From contig SCTK01000024.1 of the NCBI GenBank assembly GCA_004298905.1, positions 24,157-88,156 of the forward strand: DNA of 64,000 nucleotides. The letters are read 5' to 3'. Of the stretch, positions 39,063-45,956 are shown piece after piece. Below the pieces are notes generated by a model. The model was not told the DNA's origin, made no database searches, and saw only the letters and a program-made list of their open reading frames with translations. The position numbers and the translations under genes were made by a program. The stretch comes from Burkholderiaceae bacterium. GTDB lineage: Bacteria > Pseudomonadota > Gammaproteobacteria > Burkholderiales > Burkholderiaceae_D. Each line of letters starts with the position of its first letter. The stretch's first letter is position 1.

Positions 39063-39187
39063 GTTAGCTCACGCTAACGCCTATTCCGTCCGCAATGGAG
39101 CCCCGCGCGTGCGGGGAAGCGTGTTCGTTGAAACCCTCGCAGCCGTAAACGTCTGCGCAGTGTCACCCCCGCCGAGGCGGGGAAGCG
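39063..39187 (+). CRISPR. Two solitary CRISPR-repeat-like hairpins
   Basis: After a GTTAGC-TCAC-GCTAAC dyad at 39063-39078, two hairpin units occur: CCCCGCGCGTGCGGGGAAGCG ending at 39121 and CCCCGC-CGAG-GCGGGG followed by AAGCG, ending at 39187. Both have a CCCCGC/GCGGGG stem and GAAGCG 3' tail, as type I-E repeats of actinomycetes do. The spacing is 66 bp, not the 61 of a standard I-E array, and only two units are present. No cas gene is in the window. Candidate mini-array, degraded array or repeat mimic. Confidence 0.35.
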
Positions 39188-39328
39188 GTACGCGCTGACG
39201 CTAGCACCGGGCGACGACACTTTCCCGGGCCCCAGTCGGGTACACCCCGCCGGGTCCACCAGCACCCACCACCGCCGGGCACATACGGTGGGGACTCAAT
39301 CACCATCCGCAACGAAAGCGAGTCCCCC
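39188..39328. other. Leader region of the lysis operon
   Basis: The gap between the hairpins and the first lysis-region gene has no ORF. A -10-like TACGGT lies at 39284-39289, about 40 nt from the ATG at 39329, but no convincing -35; no copy of the operator element is present. Confidence 0.35.
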
Positions 39329-39529
39329 ATGAGCGACACTGCCGTACTCGACGCCAGCACGGACGCCGACGAGCAGCAGCCCGACACCCTCGACGAGGGC
39401 ACGCAGGACCCGGCCGCCGTCGACATGGCCACCGACGAGCCCGCCGACAGCACCAACGCCGCCGACGACGGCGCCCCGGTCGAGGGCGACGAGGGCGACG
39501 CCGGCGACGGCGACACCCCGGCGGTCTGA
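39329..39529 (+). CDS. Small acidic protein
   Basis: 66 residues, ATG. About one third Asp/Glu with Ala, Thr, Pro; no hydrophobic core. Likely disordered. Overlaps the endolysin start by TGATG. It could be a chaperone or antagonist of the cationic lysin or a DNA mimic; both are guesses. Confidence 0.5.
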   Translation: MSDTAVLDASTDADEQQPDTLDEGTQDPAAVDMATDEPADSTNAADDGAPVEGDEGDAGDGDTPAV

Positions 39530-40332
39530 TGGCCACCGCCGCATTTACGGCATGGGTGCAGGCGGGCCGCATCTGGCGGCCCGCCCGACCCCTTAACGCC
39601 CTCGCCACCCGCCTACGCGGCTACGGATACACCGTCTACACGCTCGGGAACGCCCAGCACTTGCAGGCCGACCCGCCCGAGGACCACTGCCCATTCAGCG
39701 CGACCGGCTGGCCGATCCGCTCACCGCTGGGCGTCGTGTTCGCAGGCGACATCATGCCCCCACCCGCCGCGTCCGGCCTGCCGACACTAGACCAGCTCGG
39801 CGCGCAGCTCGCCGCAGACAAGAACGCCGGCATACCCGGCGCCAACCTCATCAAATACATCAATTGGACGCCCACCGGCCAACCGTGCCGGCACGAATCG
39901 TGGCAGCCCGGGCACCTCATCCAGCCGAGCAGCGACACCGGCCACAATCACGTGTCGTGGCGCTCCGACTGCGCTGACTCCACCGCCGGCGACGACTACG
40001 ACCCCGTGGCCCGCATCCGCAACGGCAACACTCCGACACCCGTACCCGCACCGGTACCCACCCCGCCCGCACCGACGCCGTGGCCCGGCCGGTACCTGGT
40101 CTGGCGGCGCGGGGTGCGGATGATGCACGGCACCGACGTGTTGCAATGGCAGCGGCGTGTCGTTGCACGGTTCGGCCCGGTCATCGCCGGGATTGACGTC
40201 TCGACCCCCGGCTGGGCTGACGGCTGGTACGGGCCACAGTCCGCCGGGGTGTGCCGCGCCCTGCAACGCCAGTTCGGCATCACCATCGACGGGGTTGCGG
40301 GTCCGGTCACGTGGCGCGCGATGTTCGGCTAG
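39529..40332 (+). CDS. Endolysin: M15-like peptidase plus peptidoglycan-binding domain
   Basis: 267 residues. The first 160 residues have DHCPFSATGWPIRSP, FAGDIMPP, HESWQPG and H-N-H-V-S-W near 146, matching the D-A-C-type and H-x-H metal-ligand layout found in actinophage M15-like lysins. A Pro/Thr linker (about 168-185) precedes a C-terminal peptidoglycan-binding domain (about 195-267) with DVLQWQRRV, GPQSAGVCRALQRQFGI and DGVAGPVTWRAMF. It should degrade cell wall peptide bridges at lysis. No signal peptide, so a holin is needed. Confidence 0.8.
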   Translation: MATAAFTAWVQAGRIWRPARPLNALATRLRGYGYTVYTLGNAQHLQADPPEDHCPFSATGWPIRSPLGVVFAGDIMPPPAASGLPTLDQLGAQLAADKNAGIPGANLIKYINWTPTGQPCRHESWQPGHLIQPSSDTGHNHVSWRSDCADSTAGDDYDPVARIRNGNTPTPVPAPVPTPPAPTPWPGRYLVWRRGVRMMHGTDVLQWQRRVVARFGPVIAGIDVSTPGWADGWYGPQSAGVCRALQRQFGITIDGVAGPVTWRAMFG

Positions 40333-40351
40333 CGTCCATGGCGTACCCGCC

Positions 40352-40381
40352 GCGGGCCCGCATATGAACGTGCGGGCCCGC
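40352..40381 (+). terminator. Terminator after the endolysin
   Basis: GCGGGCCCGCA (40352-40362) pairs with TGCGGGCCCGC (40371-40381) around TATGAACG. It lies 20 nt past the endolysin stop. Confidence 0.65.
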
Positions 40382-40432
40382 AACCATGTCACGGGGTGCC
40401 GCACCGCAGGTCAGGGACGGTATCGTCCCCCC

Positions 40433-40549
40433 GTGAACGACCGGATCGAACGGGTCATAGAGCAGGCTGGCGGCTTCGCCGCCGGCGCCTTGTTCGCAGT
40501 CATTGGCGTCGCCGCCGTGGCCCATCTCGTCGGGCTGCTGCACTACTAG
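40433..40549 (+). CDS. 38-residue single-helix membrane protein
   Basis: GTG 40433 to TAG 40549. N-terminal NDRIERVIEQAGG then a single hydrophobic helix (FAAGALFAVIGVAAVAHLVGLL). A small holin or antiholin is plausible from size and location 100 nt after the endolysin; not proven. Confidence 0.5.
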   Translation: MNDRIERVIEQAGGFAAGALFAVIGVAAVAHLVGLLHY

Positions 40550-40557
40550 GGACGACG

Positions 40558-40612
40558 AAAAGCTCCCCGCCACCCATGCGCGCGGGAGCGCGAGGGGCGA
40601 CGGGGAGCTTTT
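40558..40612 (+). terminator. Terminator after the small membrane protein
   Basis: Perfect 12-bp arms AAAAGCTCCCCG (40558-40569) and CGGGGAGCTTTT (40601-40612), with a CGCGC inner stem and a following TTTT: a textbook intrinsic terminator. Confidence 0.85.
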
Positions 40613-40632
40613 ACGCAAACGAAGGGGAAGAC

Positions 40633-40857
40633 GTGCTGCCACCGTTCCCGGTCGACCCGGCAACGATCGATCTGCTCGACGCGGCAGTACGCCCACCCGA
40701 GGGGTCTGAACGGTCGAGCCTCTGCGAGCTGCTCGGCATGTACGCCGACATGTCCGGCGCGACCAGTGACGACCCCGACGTGACGTACCACTATCACCAC
40801 AACGATGTGATAGCCGCACTGATCGACGAGGTGCGCCGGCTCAGGCAGCCCAGCTAG
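40633..40857 (+). CDS. Small acidic hypothetical protein
   Basis: 74 residues from GTG 40633 after GAAGGGGAAG. Acidic and helical, His-rich (TYHYHHNDVIAALIDEVRRLRQ). It ends 4 bases into the convergent holin-like gene. Function unknown. Confidence 0.5.
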   Translation: MLPPFPVDPATIDLLDAAVRPPEGSERSSLCELLGMYADMSGATSDDPDVTYHYHHNDVIAALIDEVRRLRQPS

Positions 40858-41183
40858 TAGCGGCGGCGGTGCCGGCCTGGCGCCGGCGGTGAGGTGAGGC
40901 GCTCCACCATGGGGGCCACGCCGAACCCCTTACCCAAACCCTTGTACGTCGCGGTCGCCGCGCCGAGCACCACCACAAACGCCGTCGCGACGCTGCGGGC
41001 GCTATGCCAATCCACCCCGTCGAGCTGCCCCGACAGGGCTGTTGACAGCAGCGCCGCGGCCGCGCAGAACCCCACGGTGACCCACCAGCGGGTCCGCGCC
41101 GACCAGTGCGGCTGCTGCACAACCGGCAACCCGAGCACCGACCCGACAAGGCCGATCAGCATGTCAACCTGCGCAGCGTCCAC
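40854..41183 (-). CDS. Holin-like membrane protein
   Basis: 109 residues. Two to three hydrophobic segments (MLIGLVGSVLGLPVV, WVTVGFCAAAALLSTALSG, SVATAFVVVLGAATATYKGL) and a basic tail (APGRHRRRY). Size and helices fit phage holins. It is the last gene of the leftward virion operon and is next to the rightward endolysin, so the lysis genes lie on both strands. Confidence 0.55.
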   Translation of the reverse strand: MDAAQVDMLIGLVGSVLGLPVVQQPHWSARTRWWVTVGFCAAAALLSTALSGQLDGVDWHSARSVATAFVVVLGAATATYKGLGKGFGVAPMVERLTSPPAPGRHRRRY

Positions 41184-41212
41184 CGCCCGCCCCCGTCTTT
41201 CAGTGAACCCGT

Positions 41213-41602
41213 CTACCGACAGGCTTGTTTCGGTGGCGACGGCAGCGGATTACGGGCCCGGTCGTCGCGGGCCTGCTGCCGCGCAGCGAGGTACCTGTCG
41301 AACGCCTCGCGCGCGTACTGGCGTGCCTGCGCCGGCGGGACCTTAGCCGGGTTACCCGCATCCTGGAATGCCTGCCACATCGCGTCTTCGGCGGCCCTGT
41401 CGCGGTCGGCCGCCGCCGCGCGTGTGGCCGTGACCGCAGCGTACTGGTCGTTATAGTTCGCCAAGCAGTTCACGAAGTTGCGCCACTGCACGCCGATGAA
41501 AACCGACAGGATCAGCGCGGCCAACGCAACGAACTGCGCCAGCGCTATCGCCGCACGGGATGACAGCCACTTCTTTGTGGCGTGCACGATGCGGGTCTTC
41601 AT
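41213..41602 (-). CDS. Membrane-anchored coiled-coil protein
   Basis: 129 residues. A basic start, one hydrophobic helix at about 20-42 (LAQFVALAALILSVFIGV), then a long alanine/aspartate-rich helical region (NDQYAAVTATRAAAADRDRAAEDAMWQAFQ) ending in a Cys. This resembles spanin-like or other lysis accessory proteins. It overlaps the 39-residue gene by ATGA. Confidence 0.55.
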   Translation of the reverse strand: MKTRIVHATKKWLSSRAAIALAQFVALAALILSVFIGVQWRNFVNCLANYNDQYAAVTATRAAAADRDRAAEDAMWQAFQDAGNPAKVPPAQARQYAREAFDRYLAARQQARDDRARNPLPSPPKQACR

Positions 41603-41718
41603 TGCCTGCCCCTCTCAAACAATCGTTTCGCCAGCCCCGGCAGCAGCCGCAGCCCCAGCCCGGCCGCACCCCACGCCAGAACAGACAGCGTTACATGCCA
41701 CACGTAGACGTTGGTCAT
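41599..41718 (-). CDS. 39-residue membrane peptide
   Basis: ATG 41718 to TGA 41599, coupled by ATGA overlaps at both ends, so it is a real small gene of the run. One hydrophobic helix (VTLSVLAWGAAGLGLRLLPGL) with a basic tail KRLFERGRQ. Likely holin-type or antiholin; unproven. Confidence 0.55.
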   Translation of the reverse strand: MTNVYVWHVTLSVLAWGAAGLGLRLLPGLAKRLFERGRQ

Positions 41719-41942
41719 TGCACGCGTTCACCGTCCCCGGTCGGGGCCGACTCGCCGCGGATCCGTTTCGCCCACCCGGGAATCGGGGCAACGGCCAGCA
41801 CAACCATCGCGGGCACCCCCAGCAACGCCACGTCAGGCAGGGGCCCGCCCCGGAACAGATAGCCGTACACGCCAACACCGACGACGATCACCCAGACACC
41901 GAGCACCGTCAGGACAACCAGAGTCCTGACCCACGTAGGCAT
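41715..41942 (-). CDS. Small two-helix membrane protein
   Basis: 75 residues. Two hydrophobic helices (VVLTVLGVWVIVVGVGVYG and VALLGVPAMVVLAVAP) with a short loop and charged tail. Coupled by ATGA to the next gene; the trio 40854-41942 has several holin-type candidates. Confidence 0.55.
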   Translation of the reverse strand: MPTWVRTLVVLTVLGVWVIVVGVGVYGYLFRGGPLPDVALLGVPAMVVLAVAPIPGWAKRIRGESAPTGDGERVQ

Positions 41943-41968
41943 AGCGGCGGCCCCCCCATCTATCCCCT

Positions 41969-42655
41969 CTATGTGCGCTTACCGATCGCACTGGCCACCG
42001 CCACGCGCACCGCCCCAGCGCCGGCGGTGCGGCGCACCATCACATCGACCGCGATGTCGTCGAGGTGGCTACCGGTGACCGGGCACTCCAGCTCGTGCAG
42101 GCTGTTGTCGCCCAGCGGAATAGGTTCGGCGCCGCTGATCGGCGTACCGGCAACCTCCAGCCGCATTTCACCGCTGGTACTGACATCGGTCACGGCCAGG
42201 GCCAGCACCCGCACGTGCGGATGCTGTTTGATGCCGTACACGCGGTGCAGCATCGTGAAACTGCCCGACGTCGTGGACATTGGTGGCGACGCGACCGACG
42301 TGGCCGGTAGCACCATCATCGGCACGTACGGTGTCGCCAACCCCTGCCCCGAAATGTCCGGCGCGACCAGCGGGTTACCCGCCGCGTCGAACACACCCCA
42401 CGACCCGACCCCATCACCGTCCACAATGGATTGCACGGTTACCGTGCCGTCCGGGCGGCGGCACACCAGCCCCCACACGTCGCCGACCTGCCCGAGCTCC
42501 ACCACCACGTCACCGCCGGCGGTGCGAACCTGCGTCGGCGTGCCGCGGCTGATGACCGCCCCGGTCAGCGGCGGCCGTTTCGCCAACGCGTCAAGGTCGC
42601 GGCGTAGTGCTTTGATCTGGTCGAGGATCGTCGTCGGCGGCTTATCCGTACCCAT
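41969..42655 (-). CDS. Minor tail protein, putative
   Basis: 228 residues. N-terminal coiled-coil (ILDQIKALRRDLDALAKR) followed by beta-rich repeats with GTPTQVRTAGG and VGDVWGLVCRRPDGT. This layout and position, directly after the tail adhesion proteins, fit a minor tail or fibre-tip protein. No specific family can be named. Confidence 0.6.
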   Translation of the reverse strand: MGTDKPPTTILDQIKALRRDLDALAKRPPLTGAVISRGTPTQVRTAGGDVVVELGQVGDVWGLVCRRPDGTVTVQSIVDGDGVGSWGVFDAAGNPLVAPDISGQGLATPYVPMMVLPATSVASPPMSTTSGSFTMLHRVYGIKQHPHVRVLALAVTDVSTSGEMRLEVAGTPISGAEPIPLGDNSLHELECPVTGSHLDDIAVDVMVRRTAGAGAVRVAVASAIGKRT

Positions 42656-42672
42656 ACGATGCCCCCGGCGGG

Positions 42673-43791
42673 TCAGGTGAGGTCGAACACGGGCGCCATG
42701 GTCAGTACCGGCGCCTCAACATCAGCGGACGGGTCCACGTCGATCTGCACAATGCGCATGGTGGTGTCGATGGTGCGGCGCCAGAAATCGTCGGTGATCA
42801 TGACCCGCGCCGTGTGCCCCGGCGCATAGGTGCCGAGCTGCGGATCCGCGTCGCCGCGCACCGTCAACGTCGGCAGCACCACCGGGCCGCGCCCAGCGTG
42901 CAGATCAGTCGCGGCCTGCGCCGACAGGTCGGGGCTGGTCGTGTACGACTGCTGCGATTCGAGCAGCACCCACCCGTCAGCGGTCTTACTCGAATCCGCG
43001 GCGACGGCGATGACCGCCCCCGTCTCGCTGCCTTCCCCGGTGGCGAAAGCCCTGTCCGTCATGCGGGTACCGTCACGCGGCCACGTGTAGTCCAACACGT
43101 TGCCGGGGTACTCGAAAACGTGCGGGGCGCCGTCCTGCTCGATCGTCGGCGAACCGAGCACCAGCACCCGCACCGGCCTGCCGTGGGAGTCCAGGACCGG
43201 GGACACGTCGAACCGGAAGTCGGGGCCGCCCGGCATCCCGGACAGCTCCCGCAGCGCGTCACCGACGCTGGTCAGGCTGTACCCGTAGTAGGCCATGGCC
43301 CGGGCGGTACCCGAGTTGGCCGGGTCGACCTGAATGCCGATGTTGCCGCCGGTGTGCGCCTGGGCCAACGCCACCAGTTGCCGGGCGACCTCGTTAAGGT
43401 CGGTCGTTGGCCCGAACGTGGTCTGTAGTGCGGCTATCTGGTCCAGCGTCGGGGAGGACGGCAATAGCGGCAGCACATAGCGGTGGTCGAAGTACGAGTC
43501 CCACCCGGCGCCGCCCAACGACACCGACCGGGAGCTGCTCGTGTAGCTCGACGTCCACAACACGGCACCCATGAACGGGGATCCGTCCCGCAGCGCGTAG
43601 TACGCCAACCGGGCGGGTGTCGTGAGGTCGGCTGGGTTGCCCCGAGGTGACAGGCCGGTCACCTCGGGAAGGGTCGCGGTGAAAGTGTCCGCTGTGGACA
43701 GTCGCTTCGTCAGTTTGACGCCGGTCAGCTCCAGCGCGTCGAGTATGACGTTGCTGCGCAGGTCGGCGACGAGGTACGACCAGTCGGCCAC
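42673..43791 (-). CDS. Minor tail protein (baseplate/prophage tail type)
   Basis: 372 residues from GTG 43791 (the frame extends upward but overlaps the previous gene). MADWSYLVADLRSNVILDALELTGVKL is the N-terminus typical of actinophage minor tail proteins that follow the distal tail protein: a beta-sandwich with GLSPRGN, then a helical section and HTARVMITDDFW. Likely part of the tail tip. Confidence 0.7.
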   Translation of the reverse strand: MADWSYLVADLRSNVILDALELTGVKLTKRLSTADTFTATLPEVTGLSPRGNPADLTTPARLAYYALRDGSPFMGAVLWTSSYTSSSRSVSLGGAGWDSYFDHRYVLPLLPSSPTLDQIAALQTTFGPTTDLNEVARQLVALAQAHTGGNIGIQVDPANSGTARAMAYYGYSLTSVGDALRELSGMPGGPDFRFDVSPVLDSHGRPVRVLVLGSPTIEQDGAPHVFEYPGNVLDYTWPRDGTRMTDRAFATGEGSETGAVIAVAADSSKTADGWVLLESQQSYTTSPDLSAQAATDLHAGRGPVVLPTLTVRGDADPQLGTYAPGHTARVMITDDFWRRTIDTTMRIVQIDVDPSADVEAPVLTMAPVFDLT

Positions 43792-43795
43792 AGCT

Positions 43796-45058
43796 TTAGA
43801 CCAGCACGGACGCCGGGCGCCCAAGGTCGTACACCTCAAGCATCTGCGGCCGCGTCGAGTCCGACCGGGCCGACACGCTGGACAGGCCCGGGCCGGACAG
43901 CCACGCAATGCGCATTTTCAGCGCCAGCGTCGTCTGCGCCCCGCCGGTGGCGTAGATCGCGTCGACGACGCCTCTGCCCCAGTGCGCGGACACCAGAATC
44001 GGCACAGTTTCGGACCGCCCGACGTACGTCGCCCCGTCTTTCACGAGCAGCTCGGCCTCTTGGCTGTTGCCGGCCAGCGACACGATTGACTGCCTTGCGA
44101 CGACGCGGTACAGCCACGACGGCTGCACCGCGATGGACGGGGCGGTATACACGTCCACTTCGGTGCCGGTCGGGGCGGTCGCGTCCGCATAGGTGACGGC
44201 GGCGGCGTTGCGGTGCGCGAAAATCTGCTGCACCCCGACCCGGCGCCACTGCGCGGCACCGGAGTCGTAGCGGCGCAGCGTGAAGTCGCTGGTGAACAGG
44301 ACAAGCTGCCCGTTGTACGGGGTGATTCCCGCGGTGGCAACGTCCGCCGTGTTGGCCAGGACGGCGGTGCCCTGCACCATCCACCCGGTCGGCGACGACT
44401 CGGAGTACACCTCCAGCCAGCTACGGTCGCCGCGCCATACCGTCATGCCGTCGTAGGCGGCGTACGTGTCCCGCGCGGCCTTACTAGCCACGGGCAGCAC
44501 ACCGCCGAGCCCGACCGTGTACAAACCGGCGGGCCGCAAGTCGGTGATGTCCGTACTGAGGATGGATGCCGCGCCGGCCCGCACCCGCACCCGCGCCAGA
44601 ATCAGGTAGTCGGTGCTGCCGGTGACGGCCGGGTCAGCCGGTGACGGCGCCGGCGTGCCCGCCACCCGCCGGATGCGGGTCAGGTTGTCGCCGTCACCGT
44701 AAAACCGGTCGTTCTGCTGCAACACAATCAGGTCGTTGCGCGGGTTGCTCGGGTCGGCGGGAATGTCGAGGATCTGCACCTGCGTCGTGCCGATCGCCGT
44801 CTGAATGTACGCACCGCCCGACGAGCTGCGCCCGGTCTGCTGGAAACGCTGAAACGCGGACACGCCGACGTATCCGTTGGCGGGAGCGTTCGCCACGACA
44901 AGGCCGGCGTTTGCCCCGCCGGGGCCGGGCCGGAAACCCGAATGCGTGTTGACCCGGTTCGTGCCCGGCATCATCAGCGCCTCGATCGCCATTCTGGCGT
45001 CTTCGACGTCGACGTCGCCCGGGTCGTTACTGACCGCCCATGGTGCCATAACAGCCAC
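43796..45058 (-). CDS. Tail fibre/minor tail protein
   Basis: 420 residues, GTG or the ATG 3 codons later. N-terminal GTNRVNTHSGFRPG, then PAASKAARDTYAAYDGMTVWRGDRSWLEVY near residue 190, which is the repeated signature of phage fibre proteins with a distal receptor part (TGWMVQGTAVL). Its C-terminal 170 residues are beta-rich and are likely the receptor-binding section. Confidence 0.65.
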   Translation of the reverse strand: MAVMAPWAVSNDPGDVDVEDARMAIEALMMPGTNRVNTHSGFRPGPGGANAGLVVANAPANGYVGVSAFQRFQQTGRSSSGGAYIQTAIGTTQVQILDIPADPSNPRNDLIVLQQNDRFYGDGDNLTRIRRVAGTPAPSPADPAVTGSTDYLILARVRVRAGAASILSTDITDLRPAGLYTVGLGGVLPVASKAARDTYAAYDGMTVWRGDRSWLEVYSESSPTGWMVQGTAVLANTADVATAGITPYNGQLVLFTSDFTLRRYDSGAAQWRRVGVQQIFAHRNAAAVTYADATAPTGTEVDVYTAPSIAVQPSWLYRVVARQSIVSLAGNSQEAELLVKDGATYVGRSETVPILVSAHWGRGVVDAIYATGGAQTTLALKMRIAWLSGPGLSSVSARSDSTRPQMLEVYDLGRPASVLV

Positions 45059-45071
45059 GGCTAGACCTCCC

Positions 45072-45953
45072 TCACATGTGGGCGCCGCGCCACCGCGCGG
45101 TCAGCCGGGCCGTCGGGTTGTACGCGCCGGCACTGTCGAAACTGACCGTCGTCGAGCCCGGCTCAAGCGCCCACCACTGGGCGGTAATCAACTGGTCGCG
45201 GCGGCTCACCCCGTTGAGCAGCACGGTCCGCTGGTCGGTGTCGACGGTCAGCCGGTCACCGTCGTTGACCGTGAACGACGACGCGAACGCCAGCACCTGC
45301 CCCGTGTCAATGTTGGTGATGATCGGGCCCGGGGCGGGGCCCGTGACCGTGTACAACGGGTAGGTCGCCACGGTGCCCGGGTTGTTGAGCACCATCGCCG
45401 ACGGGGTGGGGTTGTCCCCGAACACGAGCGGGAACACCAGGGGGAACACCAGGCCGCCCGACGTGGCGCCGGGCAGGCCAACCGACGCGGACAGTTCGTC
45501 GAGCATGTACCGCCGCGGGTCGCTGGCGACCCATTGCACGGTGGCGCGTTCATGGCCGAGCGACCACGCCCGGTCAGTCGGTATCGCGTCACGCTCACAC
45601 CTGGCGTACACCAGCTCGGGCGCGTCACCCACCCACAGCACCAGCGGTTCGTCGCCGGGGTCTTCAGTCGGGGCGATCGCCGCCCGCAACGGGGCGAGCA
45701 GGTCAGCGCACCCCATCACCCCGTCGGGCAGGCCGGCGGCGGTGAACTCCACCTCGATCGTGCGGGCACTGGCGCGCATCTGCCCGGTGATCGCACCGTG
45801 CCGGCCGGGCCGGTCGGTGCGCCCGGCCCGCATCGGTGGCTGCTCCAGCCACCCGTGCAGGTCCGATATGACCAGCGGCCCGTCGGGGGAGGCGAGCACC
45901 TGCCCCCGCCACTCCAGCGACCACGGTTGCGTGAGCAGCTCCCCGACGGCCAT
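45072..45953 (-). CDS. Distal tail (Dit)-like protein
   Basis: 293 residues, ATG 4 nt downstream of the tape measure stop. N-terminal WSLEWRGQVLAS, then VISDLHGWLEQPPMR, and a second domain with QRTVLLNGVSRRDQL and TTVSFDSAGAYNPTARLTARWRGA, as in siphovirus Dit proteins that follow the tape measure gene. It forms the hub of the tail tip. Confidence 0.7.
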   Translation of the reverse strand: MAVGELLTQPWSLEWRGQVLASPDGPLVISDLHGWLEQPPMRAGRTDRPGRHGAITGQMRASARTIEVEFTAAGLPDGVMGCADLLAPLRAAIAPTEDPGDEPLVLWVGDAPELVYARCERDAIPTDRAWSLGHERATVQWVASDPRRYMLDELSASVGLPGATSGGLVFPLVFPLVFGDNPTPSAMVLNNPGTVATYPLYTVTGPAPGPIITNIDTGQVLAFASSFTVNDGDRLTVDTDQRTVLLNGVSRRDQLITAQWWALEPGSTTVSFDSAGAYNPTARLTARWRGAHM

Positions 45954-45956
45954 CGG

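Noticed and set aside
39063..39187. A functional CRISPR array
   Set aside because: Only two non-identical units, 66-bp period, no cas genes; reported only as repeat-like units.
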